DNA of 64,000 nt from Cunninghamella blakesleeana (lineage: Eukaryota > Mucoromycota > Mucoromycetes > Mucorales > Cunninghamellaceae). Where the stretch lies: positions 6,880,001 through 6,944,000 of the forward strand of contig JAFCIZ010000001.1 of NCBI GenBank assembly GCA_017871115.1, given 5' to 3'. Shown one piece after another: positions 23,121 through 36,721 of the stretch; the first letter of the stretch is position 1, and each line of letters starts with the position of its first letter. The position numbers were made by a program, and so were the translations under genes. Under the pieces are notes generated by a model that made no database searches, was not told the DNA's origin, and saw only the letters and a list, made by a program, of their open reading frames with translations.

Positions 23121-25239
23121 TTAAATAACACGTACAGTGGAAGGATCAAGTTTTACCCATTTTATAAAAGAAGATAATAACTTTTCGGCGTGAAGGTTTT
23201 TCCCAATGAGTACAATTTTGTTAACAGGATTCACTTCATCACTCTCTTGTAAACCGGGTTGAATATCGTATAATTCTTGTACACCTTGGATAACAATATG
23301 CTTTTTACGATTTATTTCATCACTGTCCTTATTTTCATTTTGTTTATCCTTTGGTAATTGTATAATACCTTTTAATCTTAATACTGTAATTTCACCATTC
23401 TCCTCCTCATCTATACCTGGTACAGATCGTTCCCAAAGCAATGTTTGAATCCACGTTTCAAGCAATTCTATTGTATCAAGTTGAGTATCGAATTGTATAC
23501 AAATAGTATGGACATCCTAATAACAATACACATTACATATAATAATAAAAAAAGAAAACTATTTTTATTAGCATATAATAATTCATTTATTGATATGTAC
23601 ATATCTATATTGTCTTACATGGCTAATATGATGAGCATCGTGGCGACTATGGGTATTAATTTTATTCGTTTGTTTTTCAATCGTATCCGTATTTGTATTA
23701 TATGCACCAATGTCAAGGACAAAATCTAAAGGAATTCTATAATATTTTATCATTAATCAATTAATCCTATATAAATATATGTATGCTTATATATTCTATT
23801 TGATCTTTTTATATTTTTAAATTCATTTATTACTACAATTTTACCTTGATCTTTCAGTCCTTAAAGTTTCTGCTACCGAGTTAATATCCTTTATATCTTC
23901 TTCCAATATATTAAGTTCATTTTCTGTGACAAGATCAATTTTATTGATGACAATACGATCAGATATAGCAATTTGTCTAATAATTCGTATCCACCCAATA
24001 AAAAAAAAGTTAATATCTATCAGTATTTAAACAAATATCTACATAGTAAAAGTAAACAAAAAAAAACAAATAATAATAAAACTTACTTGATAGCTTCATT
24101 AATAGGTACATCTTGTTTTTTTTCACGCATATACTATTGTATCAAAAATAAATAAGTGATTTAATACATATGTAAAACGGACTCCACTTTAAGTAATTGT
24201 CTATTTTTAAAAATAAATTAATAAATAAAAATAGTCTGATAATGATTACCTCTTGAATATGCTTGGCATCTACAAGAGTGATAATACCATCCAAATAAAT
24301 TTCACTTCCTAAACTATCATCTAACCAAAACATTGAAGCAATTGGACCAGGATCCGCCAATCCACTAGTTTTATTAACCAAAAAAAAAAAAAACGGCCGT
24401 GTTATTTTTTAAAAGTTTCTACTTTTTATTTTATATCACCATTATTATTATTTGCATTTTTACCTTGTTTCCAATAAAATGTAATCGAATTTACCACGCT
24501 TTTTCATCAAATTTTCGATAGCAATCACACCATTATCTCTACAATCAATGATCGACAAATTAAAAATCAATACATCTAATTATTTATATTGATTTACATT
24601 TACATCTATATCTTTTAATTAATACTCACTTAACAGTACAGCAAAGACATCCATTACGAAGTTCTAACCACTCTTCAAAAAGGCCACCATCTTGATTAAC
24701 AGAAAGTGACTTTTCAATATCACTGCCTATATTCATATAAAAAAAAATATTATATATGCAATTGGATCAATAAAAAAATCATTTATGTGTTATCTTTTTA
24801 AATAAAATAAAATAAAAAGTATTCATATTTACTTTCACCAAATTCGTTAAGAATAACTGCAATTTTTTTTTCGTGTTTTTCTGTCAAAATATAGTTTAAT
24901 AATGTTGTTTTTCCACTTCCCAAAAAACCTATGAAATAACATGTTAATTTTTTTATAATAATGAGCTTTTTTACTATTGTCTCTTAAAGTATATATGTAT
25001 ATATGTATATAATGTTTAATTTATAACGAAGATTTTACCAGTAACAATAGTAACAGGAATTTTGCGTTGATCTTGTTCTTTTTCATCTTGACCAGCTGTT
25101 ATGCTTTCGTTAACTATGGGGTCTTGTCTAATCTAAATAATTTAGTTATTTATTATTCCATTACATTTATTTTACATATCATTATTTAAATAAACACTTA
25201 CGCAGGGATAAGTTCTGGGATATCGTCAATATCAGACAT
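23121..25239 (-). CDS. ZNG1: COG0523 zinc metallochaperone GTPase (ZNG1/CBWD family)
   Basis: Multi-exon gene starting [13 protein letters not shown] at 25239. The first intron is spliced so that A-QDPIVNES continues in frame. Walker A is [15 protein letters not shown]; next come VILNEFGE, the metal-binding CxCC in [45 protein letters not shown] and the guanine-specificity motif INKIDLVT. A His-rich segment ([16 protein letters not shown]) follows, then the COG0523 C-terminal domain ([20 protein letters not shown] ... [14 protein letters not shown]). Family members use GTP to deliver zinc, best known for methionine aminopeptidase 1. Length is about 400 aa, as usual. It lies about 300 bp from the CAND1 start on the same strand, with no sign of functional coupling. 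Confidence 0.93.
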
Positions 25240-26459
25240 TGTTTATATATATGTATATGTATATATATAAAAGAGAAGTAAATTTAAATTTTGTTTAAAT
25301 AAATAATATAAAAAATGAAGCGTGTAAAAAAATTTGAAAGAAAAGCTAACCAAAAAAATTTTTAGTGCACTAAAAAAGGGAAAGGCTATTTGCAACTAAA
25401 AAAATTCTGCGGCGCTGTTTAAACTACTGTTGAAATTCCTTTTTGAATTATAAAAAAAGCACTTTGATACATTGACCCGCTACTTTTTATATATATATAT
25501 ATAGTAATAATTCCAGATGAAATATTAGACTTTGATTTTTATTTATTTTTCTCGCCATTTCTTTTTCTTTTTTTAAATCCGTTTAATTTTTTTAAGTCTT
25601 ATCACTATAGACAAACGAAAAATAAGATAAATTCATATTTGTTTCATTAAAATAAAATATGAAAAGCAGAAATTATTTAATAACGATAAAAAGCGGATTG
25701 CTATTAGGATTCAATTACGCCTCACTGAACTGTCATTAAAATTTCAATACTTATAAAGAGTAAAATAATAATAGTAATAATAGCAATGGAAAAATTAACG
25801 TGCAGCTTATTAAAATTAGCTATAGAAATTGATTTACCCTAATAGGGAGTTGGCACAAAGGCTAGATAGCATAACTTAAGTATAAGAAGATAAATAGTTC
25901 TAGAATAAGAAGGTTTAATCATCCTGAACAAAACAAGTGCGATATATTGAATGATAGAAGCGGCACTGTTTAGACAACAAAATGGTTAGCAGCTACATAA
26001 AAAAAAAACCCCAACACCATTAATAAAAATAATCAACTTATTAAATAAAGGAAGATACACCATCCTAGATAAAAGGTGGTCATCAATTTATTGAATAATA
26101 AAAATAATATTTACCATAAAAGGAACAATCTTCAGTGCATACTATATAATCTATTTGGTAAATGAAAGGAAAGCGCGAAAAGAAATAGGAATAAAATAAA
26201 AAATCGACATTTTATTATTTAATTTAGTATACTACTAGTTAGGTGATAGAAGAATTATTAAGTTTTTTATATATCATGTACATGAAATTGAGTTTAGATT
26301 ACTCGAACGAAAAATAGCTATACTTTTTTCTTCCTTCTTCTTCCCACGAACGCTTGATTAAATACATTAATATGAACACATATTATTATATTTTATTAAA
26401 AAAAGAAAGAAAAAAAGAATAAGAAATTAAATAAAGTAAATAAACATTATAAACACTTT
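25240..26459. other. Intergenic region upstream of ZNG1
   Basis: No ORF or RNA gene recognised. It holds the ZNG1 promoter side (TA-rich just before the ATG) and the 3' flank of the AP-4 epsilon gene. The middle (25650-26350) is somewhat less simple in sequence than other spacers here, but no known element was identified. Confidence 0.6.
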
Positions 26460-28287
26460 TTATAAAAATAATTCTATTTGGTATGCTTGGCTAAACAGTT
26501 TTAATGAGTGACGATGCAATGAACGAAGAGTAACATGTAGCTGATAAGTGGGTATTTTAGAATGGTTTAATTGAAGATGAATTAAAATAGGATGATTCTC
26601 ATTGTCATCATCATAAAAAGGTGAATCATAATTAGCTAAACATTCTTCGTTCACAATTTGTATAATATTGATACCCCATTCCTCTTTTAACCAATTTACA
26701 ATATTGATCATGGTCATTTGTTGATTTTTTTGATTTATATTAAATTCTTGCTGGATAGATTTTGGAATTGTTAATATTGTTTTGCCTTCGTTCGTATAAG
26801 ATAGCCATAGATTACCAAATTCATCCACTGTCATTAATTTCCTTTTTTTATTTTTTTTCTTGTTCCTCTTTTGCTGTTGCTGCTGCTGCAAATGATAATG
26901 ATGTTGTTGATGTATATTTGGCGATACAATTCCATTATTCATTTCCATATCAATTAAACTTGACATCATTGAAGTCTACAAATAAATATAATGTATTTGT
27001 ATATATTAATAAAAGTTTTTTTTTATTATTTTTAGTAAATTGCTTATACCACCTACTTCATTTGAGTATTCGCTTATTTTATTATTACTATAGGAAAAAA
27101 ATTAAAATAAAATAAAAAGTATTAGAACGAATGAGTACAAAAGTGTTTAATATGCAGCCTCGTTCTTATTATTCTTCTTATTTTAATAATATCAGTCCTT
27201 TTTTTTTTTTTTTTTTTTTACCGCTCGAGCCACTTTTTATCCATATTTGGTGTATTAGAAATTTGGTAATGAGATGCATGACTTAAATCCATTGAAGAAA
27301 GATTACTAGTAAGTTTTTCTTTTAAATTACATATATTAAAAAAAAAAGTTAAACTTTAAATACGCCAAAAAAAGTTCTAAACCTCTTACTTTTATATATA
27401 TATCTGACTTACTTATATCATGTTGTCGTTGTTGTTGTTGATCAGGTTTGTGCCTGTATATGTCTACTTTTTGTTCCTAAAATATAAATATAAATAAGGG
27501 CAAAGGTAAGAAAGCAATGAATTGATAAAATAAAATAAAATAAAAATAATGAATTTTTCAACGCATACTTTTTTTTTCCTTCTATATTGGTCTGCTGACT
27601 TTTGAGTATGCTTCTCTAAACTAGTATCTTCTACTAAAAGTAGTAGCTCACGTGAGATCTATTAAAAAAAACAAAAAAAAAAGATAGTTGTACAAAAAAA
27701 TTAGATAAGAAGGATAAAGAAAAAAAAAATTAAAGTTTATAATTTTACCATTTGTTTTTCCATGATAGGCGTTTTCGAAAAGTCCTCTAATATATAAATC
27801 AATCCAGATAGCCAGGTCCTAGATCGAATAATACATCGTTTTATTGCTTGCAACCCACATATTTGTAAATAGTCATCATCTAATAATAAATAAATAAATT
27901 ATTATAAACCATTATATATATATATATATCACTTGTATTCTATCATTGTTATTATTATTATTGTTATTTACCTTGGATATATGAAATATAATTTTGAATT
28001 TGTTCCATTATATCTGTTTCTAATTTATCAGAAAGATAAGCATATTCTCCAATAAGCTAAAAATAAAAAATGCAGGATATAAAAATTGAATAAAATAAGC
28101 TTTTCCTAAAGTCTATATGTATATATATATATATAAGTCTATATTTTTCCTTTTTGTTTATTTTTACCCAAAAAGTAAACTGAACCAAAACAGGCGAGTA
28201 GTTATGGTCATTTGTTCGAGATAACATATCATAGCTTGTGTCCACAGCTGTTTTCCTTAAGTGTGTGTAATTTTCTTCATTTAAGAG

Positions 28288-28326
<39 letters not shown>

Positions 28327-29398
28327 CCACATATGATTTTAAAATAAGCTATTGTTTTTTTCTTTTTCATTTTCTTTCTTGTTTTTTTCTTTTCCTATTT
28401 TAGGTCTTATCATAAAAAAATTTACTTTGTTTTAATGATTTACAATGACTATCTAAAATGTCATCATCCCCTTCTTCATTTGATTTCTTTAGTGTAGCTA
28501 AAACCTTGATCATTGTTTTTACCCACCAATCATTTCTATCTTCCATATTATATTGATTTAATTGTTGGATGATCCACATACTAATTGATCTGAAGTCACA
28601 CTTGTTTTGATTGGTTTCTAATTGTTTTATAAGAATGTCACTTGTATCATAAAATAAAGAAGTTTCTTGGGAGCAACATATAGTTAAAGTATCCAGTACC
28701 TATTAATATATATATATAAATAATAGTAAGTTTACTTGATTTTTTTTTATTTAAATTTATTATATATGAATATTGATATAATTATTTAAAATAAACTTAC
28801 TTTTTCAACAATAACATCATCTTGTATACTAGTTAAAAGAATCTCTGATAAAAATTTTCCATTTTTCCAATCATCCAACCATAACGAATAATCCAATTGA
28901 GGTAAATAAGCTAAACCAAGATATTTCATATTATGATTAGAAGCTTTTAAAAAGGTATCTAATACCTGAAAAGGATTGACTTCTTTTTCTTCCTCATAAA
29001 TAAAACTAGTTAATAATAAGGAATCGATAGATAATAAGACATGGACACATTCTAAAATAATAGCTAATAACCAAAAAAAGTTTAGTTAATTAGTATACGT
29101 ATATTAATAATAATAATAATAATAATAAAAATCAAATCGTGATTTCTTTTACATATTTATAAACTTTACCATAAGCAGCGTCCACTTTATTTTCTAATAA
29201 TGATAAACAATGGACAATAAAATCATAAAGTTCCTTTATTGATCTATTCCAGAGATGAAGGATATATAACGGAGTTGCCAAGTGAAAAAAAAAAAAAAAA
29301 AAAATAGAGTTTTAATTTTTAAGATTATATTTTGTGTAATACTTGATTATTATTATTATTATTATTATTATTTTTATCAATTCCCTTTTATGACATTC

Positions 29399-29429
<31 letters not shown>

Positions 29430-30981
29430 ATCTTTTTTTATTATTTAAACTAACCCAATATCATGATGTATATAAATACGATAAATTTGTAAACAATGCA
29501 ATTGAGCCCAAGGAGCTATCACACCATGATATAAATAACCTTTTTGAACATGTCGATTTAAAATTTGTTGATGAATTTGTAAAAAGTTGGGTAGTAAATC
29601 TTCGTATTGTTCCACGTGATTCTATATATAAAATAAAGTTTATCATTCATTGTTCCCAAGAAAGTAAAAAAAGATAATGATAAATAAATGTTTATGTACA
29701 TGTATATATATACATGTTAGTATATATATATGTATTGGTATTATGTATATTTATTTCATTACCTCTAAAATTTCTTTCCAAACTCCTAATGCAATAAATA
29801 CTACACTTATGTCTTTATCATATAATGCTGATTTAAATAATGGTTCTAATCGATTTAATAGTGATGGTGTACGACGATAAAAGCTATAAAGAGCAAGAAT
29901 GGCTTTTTTCCTAACAATTTGTCTATTATATAAAGTTGTTGATCATTTTTTTATAAATGAGGAAAAAAAAACAAGAAGAAAAAGAAGAAAGGAAGATCAA
30001 TAAACTTTAAAAATATTTAAGGAATTATTGAATTTTTATTATTATTACCTAGTGGAATCCATTGTTTTCATTGTTGGTTCAAGTAATTGATCTATCATTT
30101 CCAATTCCTCTAAATAACATATAGCATTCAAAGCTGCACAATTGTCCAAATAATTAGTACTCTTCAAATCCTATAAAACGATAAAAAAAAAACCACACAA
30201 TAAGGATGATGTAATGATTTCCCACTCTTTTTTCTTTATTCCTATTTATTCCTTTTAGTACTACTAATAATAGTAATAATAAGAAGATTTATTAATTATA
30301 TAAACTTACACGTTGTAATGTATTAATTAGCATAATCCCAAGTTCGTGGTGTTTATTTAATAATAAAGAACATGTTAAATATCCTATATAATAATAAATA
30401 CAATTATAAAAATCCTTGATTAATTTATGCAAAACTGACTTTCTAATCCAAAAAATTAAAAAAAAAAAAGAAATTTCGCGTACCTATCCGTCGTTGAGTT
30501 AAAGATTCCCCACTTTGAGTTGTCATAATAGCATAAATAATACCAAAATCCACGTCATAACCTAACATGATACAGTGGATTAATTCAATGAGGTGCTCAG
30601 CCATGGTTGTCTAGATATATATATATATATAAATATATAGAAAACTAAGTACGTACATATATATATGTATAATTGTTTTTTTTTCCAATCCCGTTTTTTT
30701 CCCATTTCTTTCTTTTACCGACGTAATATCTGGATTAGCCATATGCTGAGATAAAGTATTTAAATGAAATGTAACAACTTCATTTTCTTCCTATATAAAA
30801 TTGATAAAAATAAATATAAAGTGAAACGATTAAATAAATAAAAGCTTACAATATAGTGCCGTTTTTTTATATCTATTACTTTTTTATTCTTGGCATTGTT
30901 TATTTTTTTAATAAATTTATAAAACTGTCTACTACGGCCAGACACAAGAAATTCCGAGTCAAAATATGAAGATTGGTCCAT
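26460..30981 (-). CDS. AP4E1: AP-4 complex epsilon adaptin, many exons
   Basis: Starts MDQSSYFDSEFLVSGRSRQF (30981). The adaptin trunk is clear: MAEHLIELIHCIMLGYDVDF, QSGESLTQRRIGYLTCSLLL, INTLQRDLKSTNYLDNCAAL and VRKKAILALYSFYRRTP match the epsilon/gamma large-chain pattern. After a long helical solenoid and a His/Gln/Lys-rich hinge, the last exon carries LMTVDEFGNLWLSY and WGINIIQIVNEECLANYDS, resembling the AP-4 epsilon appendage platform domain, which separates it from AP-1 gamma. AP-4 is a non-clathrin coat sorting cargo from the trans-Golgi network; it persists in some early-diverging fungi but is lost in yeasts. Many short introns; several small exons (28000-30000) were followed only by frame, so the exact length (about 1,000 aa) is not settled. 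Confidence 0.85.
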
Positions 30982-31728
30982 AGTTTTAATATAAGAAAAA
31001 AAAAGGAATGGGTTATATGAGGCAAAAAAAAAAAAAAAGGGAGTGAGGAGGGAAAAGAAAATTGAAAAAAAATTACAAGAGGACTTTAAAAAAAAAATAG
31101 GCCATATCAATATCTGGGCATGTGATATTATGACAAACTAAAATATAATGTTTTATGTGTATATATTTTTATATATATATCTTTAATATATTATATATGA
31201 TAGGTATCCTTTTATTTTTACATATGTATTTTTTACCTTTCCTTTTATTTTTTAATTAACAGTAATTTATCAACCCATTTATTATCAATGTATGAAAAAA
31301 AAGTTTAATTAAGAAAAAGAACGAAAAGAAATAGAATAATAGATGAAAAAGGAAAAAAAATAGTGTGACCAAAAAAAAAGAAAATGAAGGCTTAAGAATG
31401 AAAGTTTTAGGAAAATGCTGCCTAAAAAAGTAATGGTTACAAAAAAAAGAGTTCCTTCTCTTATAAACCTTTTTTTTTTTTTAAAAAAAAAATCTAGTTC
31501 CTTTTTTTTTTTTCTTCTTCTTTCTCTCTCTCTTTCTTTTTTTTTTTTCTTAACCATTTTTATCTTTATCTTTTTATCTTTTTCTTTTTAAAACTACGTA
31601 TACCTTATTTTATTATATATTTTTACTTTATAAGTAATTTATATAATCTAATTTTACATATATATATTTATATATAATAAAGAAAAAAAAGAAAAGAAAA
31701 AAAAAAAAAGAAAAGAAAGGAATATAAT
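30982..31728. other. Divergent promoter region, AP-4 epsilon / RhoGEF
   Basis: The only visible content between two divergently transcribed genes is long A and T tracts, typical of fungal nucleosome-depleted promoters. Confidence 0.6.
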
Positions 31729-32555
31729 ATGTATGCAACTTATGAACAATACGATATGATGAAACAAAGCCATTCCATGTTAGAAAATACATCGATATCC
31801 GATATCACATCCACTTCTTCAGCATCATCACAAAGTTTATCTCATTATGTTGACCAATATTCTAATAGCTATCACCAATTAATGGATGATTTATCGATTA
31901 TTGATGATATTTATGATAATTATGACCATGACCAATTATCTACTGTTATCGGTACAAAGAATAAAATAAAGTTAAAAATAAAATAAAAAAAGGATAGCCA
32001 AGATGTTGATCTCTAATATACTCTTTATTTTATTTATTTTTTCCAAAAGACACCCAAGTAGCTTGTTCTTCTAAAAATGGATTGTTAAAACATCAACTGG
32101 TACAACATTTGATTGGATCGGAATCACAATTTTTAAGGGATTTACAGGTGTATCAAGATCATATCGCCTCATATATTCGTTCTTATTCTATTCCAAAAAA
32201 TAATAAATTACTCTTTAAACAGATCGATTGCGACATTTTGTTTAAACCTGCGCAAAGTTTAATATCCATTCATCAATCTTTTTTGGATGATTTACAACAA
32301 AGGTAAATAATTAAATATACAAATATACAATAAAATTATTATAACTTTAAAATAATCATCCTTTTATTAATAATTTTTTTTTTTTTTTCTATTTTAAATA
32401 GATTAGATATTTGGGGACCAACTCAATTAATTAGTGATGTATTTGGTCGTTTTGTAAGTTTAATAGAATAAAATAAAATAAAAATTTATAATTTATCCCA
32501 GGCTCACTCTCACTCATATATATATATGTAAATATATATATATAATTTTACTCAC

Positions 32556-32594
<39 letters not shown>

Positions 32595-33911
32595 TTCATT
32601 TATTTTTATATACTTTTTATAGTTCGATAATATGGAAGATACCTATTATATCTATCTGAAAGGATTCTCCGAAACCTTATTAACTTTGGACCATTTACAA
32701 AAGTCAAATCCATTTATAAAAGCATTAGAAGTATGTATAACAAAAAAAGCAATAAATATAAATAAATATAAAGTTTAAATCATATTCTTTAAACTCACTA
32801 TTTTTTTTATTAATTGTTACTGCGTACTTTAGAGTTGTTACCAATTAAACTCAAATCTTAAAGAAATAGGCTATTATATTCAATCACCTTTAATCAGATT
32901 AAAATCCTATGCTTCAGTTATTCAGGAATGCTTAAATTTAACAGAACCTACACATCCTGATTATAATCATTTAAACCATATGAATCAAAAATTTAAAACA
33001 CGTCAATCTAATTTATTACCTTTGTAAGTTCATAATTTTTTTTAAAAAAAAAGATAAAAAATAAAAAAGGGATAAATGATCGTGGTACTTGTATATATAT
33101 ATATATTAACCTTTATACCTTTTTTTTTTTTTTATTTTTTTAAAAAAAATATATATATATTTATATTCATCTATATAGAATTAATGACAGTTTATCACAT
33201 TATCGAGTTTATGAATATTATCATCAAACCCTTAATTCACCTGCCATATTAACACCAACACGAAGATTACTATTAGTCAGTGAATGTATTCACATTGATC
33301 CTAATTTACCTAGTGATTTATCCGACGTTCGAACTTATATATTATATAATGATTTATTTGTCTTTATTAAAAAATCAAAAGATGGAAAAAAATATCAACA
33401 TAAAGGTATCATCACATTAACCAAAACAATTTTGAAACCATTGGATCCAAAATTGATTACGAAAATTCAAGAAAAAAGAGCAAAACAACGTCATGTAAAA
33501 CAACAGCAACAAGCACAATCGCAACAACAAAATAATGGAAATAAATTTACTTCTTTATTTAAAAAGCAACAACCTCAACAACGTTCTTCAAGTATGAATC
33601 GAAAAACATCTATTACTACAACCACTTCTACTGTATCTTCTTCTTCTGCTTCTTCTATTTCATCATCATCATCTTCCACTATTACCGATGATGTTTATGG
33701 ATTCGAAATGCGCTTTAATTTCGTCATGGATGATATAACAAAATACCCTAATCCTGTAGCTAATGGTGGTGGCCTCGGGTTTGCTTTAACTGTTCCTGTG
33801 AATCATGATGATAGTTCTCGTCGACATATTTTAATTTTGAAATCTCAAGAAGAACAGAATTTATGGACCGATCATCTTCGTCAAATGATTAAAATAACGC
33901 ATCATCGATGA
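31729..33911 (+). CDS. RhoGEF with DH and PH domains, 6 exons, 519 aa
   Basis: Exons 31729-31951, 32050-32302, 32402-32453, 32623-32730, 32833-33023 and 33179-33911 give 1,560 nt in frame. After a Ser-rich N-terminus the DH domain begins LVQHLIGSESQFLRDLQVYQ (about residue 90), and continues through LLFKQIDCDILFKPAQSLIS, DTYYIYLKGFSETLL, the conserved IQSPLIRLKSYASVIQECL helix (usual form PxQRxxxY) and the end of the helical bundle. A PH domain follows (RRLLLVSECIH, ILYNDLFVFIKKS, KGIITL, ending EEQNLWTDHLRQMI), interrupted by a Gln/Ser-rich insert. Such proteins load GTP on Rho/Cdc42-type GTPases controlling polarity and cell wall. The third intron contains a 31-base T tract. Confidence 0.88.
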
Positions 33912-33999
33912 TCTTTTCTTTTTTTTTAAAAAAAAAATATGTATAGTCCCCCTTTCCTTTCCTTTTTTATATTTTTAATTTATATTTATATTTATATTA

Positions 34000-34059
<60 letters not shown>

Positions 34060-34445
34060 CCTATCTCCATTCTTTTTATTATCATTGCTATATCTTTTTA
34101 TATATTATTTTTGATTTGTTGTATATCTTTTATCTATATATGTATTCCCCAAAAAAATCTCTCCCTGAGAGTATGATATGATTATTTACCATTGTATTTT
34201 TATTTTTATTTTTATTTTTTTTAAAAAAAAAACTAATAAAAACAAGAAAAAGATTATAAAAATTAAAATGAAGAGTGATAAGAATAAAAATAAGAAAGGA
34301 TTTATATATAAGGAGTGATATTTAAAAAAAATAGATTTGATTTATTATATATGTATATGTAAGTATGTAAGTGTGTCATTATCATTTTTTTTTAAAAAAA
34401 ATGTCGAGATCGTTAAACACTTCATGTTGAAACTATTAAATAATT
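33912..34445. other. Convergent 3' flanks of RhoGEF and NFS1
   Basis: Contains an ATT trinucleotide run and TA repeat around 34000-34060. No gene seen. Around 34395-34430 there is a degenerate copy of the last NFS1 exon (see findings). Confidence 0.6.
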
Positions 34446-34566
34446 TTAATGTTGAGACCATTGAATACTCTTAATGTCAATACCTTCTTGGAACTATATA
34501 ATAATATTAATAATAATAGCAATGAAAATATATGTATTGTGAGAAACAAATCCCTTTTTCTATTTA

Positions 34567-34597
<31 letters not shown>

Positions 34598-36721
34598 CCA
34601 TTTCCCATAAAGGAGACATTTCACGTAATTTATGGACATGTTGATGTACTTTATTAATGACAAAATCAATTTCTTCTTCGGTAGTGAAACGACCAATACC
34701 GAAACGAATAGAACTATGAGCCATTTCATCATCTGCACCAAGCGCACGTAAGACATAAGAAGGTTCTAAAGAAGCAGAGGTACATGCAGAACCAGAAGAT
34801 AAGGCAATATCTTTTAAGGCCATCAATAAGGATTCACCTTCTACATAGGCAAAAGAAAGGTTCACACATCCTGGATAAGTAGCTTTATCATCACCATTGC
34901 GAGTTACTTCTTCTACTTTGGATGTAATTCCTGTAATTAATCGATCAGCTAATTTACTAATACGTGCATGATCATACTATAAATATATATAAAAAAAAAT
35001 AATAATAGTAAGATCAGTATTTTTTTTTATCCATCTATTTATTTTATAATAATAATGATAAGATTTTCAGAACCCCTGCACATAAATCAAGGTAATGACA
35101 TTATTTCATTACTCAATTAAAATTACATTTAGTTTTTTTTTACGTAATCAAGGTTACGATTCATCACCAAATCCTATCCTATTATATTATATATACTTTC
35201 TTATTTTACTTACCTCTAATTCTTCTTTAGCAATTTTACAAGCTTCACCTAATCCAACTACAAGAGGGGCAGGTACAGTACCACTACGAATACCACGTTC
35301 TTGACCACCGCCAGTTTGAATGGCTTCTAAACGTACTCTAGGGCGACGACGGACATAGATGGCGCCAATACCTTTAGGACCATATAATTTATGACCAGAG
35401 ATACTCATTAAATCTACATTCATAGCATTGACATCTAAAGGAATCTTGCCGGCGGCTTGAGCTGCATCCGTATGGAAAAATACTTTTTTACTACGACATA
35501 ATTTGCCAATTTCTTCAATAGGTTGAATTACACCAATTTCATTATTGACAGTCATGACAGAAACAAGAGCTGTATCAGGTCGAATAGAGGCTTCTAATAA
35601 TTTTAAATCCACAATCCCGTTACTTTGTACTGGTAAATAAGTGACTTCAAACCCTTCTTCTTGGAGTACACGGCATGAATCTAATACACATTTATGTTCC
35701 TGGATTATTAATATATTATTATTAAAAAAGAAAAGAAAAATAAATGTATATATATATATATATATACATATATATATAGTTTAGATTAAATACATTTTCC
35801 ATTCTTTTTTTTTGTATTTATATTTATATAATGAATGCAATTTACAGTTTGAGTGGTGATAATATGTTTCTTTTTATTTTTATAAAATCGAGCAACACCT
35901 TTAATACTGATATTGTTGGATTCAGTGGCGCCTGATGTAAAAATGATTTCTTTAGGATCAGCATTAATAAGGTTAGCTACATACTATTTATTTTAAATAA
36001 ATATTAAAAATACAAAAACAAAATAATAGGATGATGATTAATACGCTTTTTTCATTTTTGACTCATAATTTTTTTTATTTTTTTTTATCAGATTTTTTAA
36101 TTAAATAATATTTATCAAAAAAAAAAAAACCGAATATCCCCGCTGCCCTTATTTTTATTTGTATTATTTTACTTACTTCACGAGCTTTATCAACAGCCTT
36201 TTCACTTTCCCAACCATAAGGATGTGTACGTGAATGAGGATTACCATAAATTTCAGTCATATAAGGTAACATGGCATCTAAAACTCTAGGATCCATAGGA
36301 CTAGTTGCTTGCATATCTAAATAAATGGGTCGATTGTTATTTGAAGTAGATACTTCAGTTTTTGTTTCAAATCCAAGAGAGTCTATTATTAATAATTATA
36401 ATAAATAAATTAATAAATCGTTATTAAACAAAATAAGCTCGATCTCTTCTTCCTTTTCCTTTTCCTTCTTTTTCCCTCTTTTTATTATATATTTATATAT
36501 ATTAATAATTATAATATATATATAACATTGTTATTTTTTTTATTTATTTTACCTGAAGAAGGTGTTACTGTTTCAGTAGTAGTAGCCAAGTGTCGGATAG
36601 TAGAAGTAGAAAAGGAACAAGTGGTTGCCTTTTTCCATGTTTGCTTAATATTATTATTAACTTGTTTCTGTAAAAGATGACGAGGTTGACCAAGTGCTCT
36701 TTGTAATCTATTTGCAAACAT
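34446..36721 (-). CDS. NFS1: Mitochondrial cysteine desulfurase NFS1
   Basis: Starts [20 protein letters not shown], an Arg/Gln-rich mitochondrial targeting sequence with no acidic residue. Then [65 protein letters not shown], the pyridoxal-phosphate lysine in [27 protein letters not shown], and the sulfur-carrying cysteine in [18 protein letters not shown]. The open frame at 34560 reads into an intron (poly-Lys); splicing ATG|GTAAAA to the acceptor before 34493 gives the conserved ending [15 protein letters not shown] and a stop at 34446. NFS1 supplies persulfide sulfur for Fe-S clusters on ISCU and for tRNA thiolation, working with ISD11 and frataxin. All catalytic residues are present. Confidence 0.95.
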
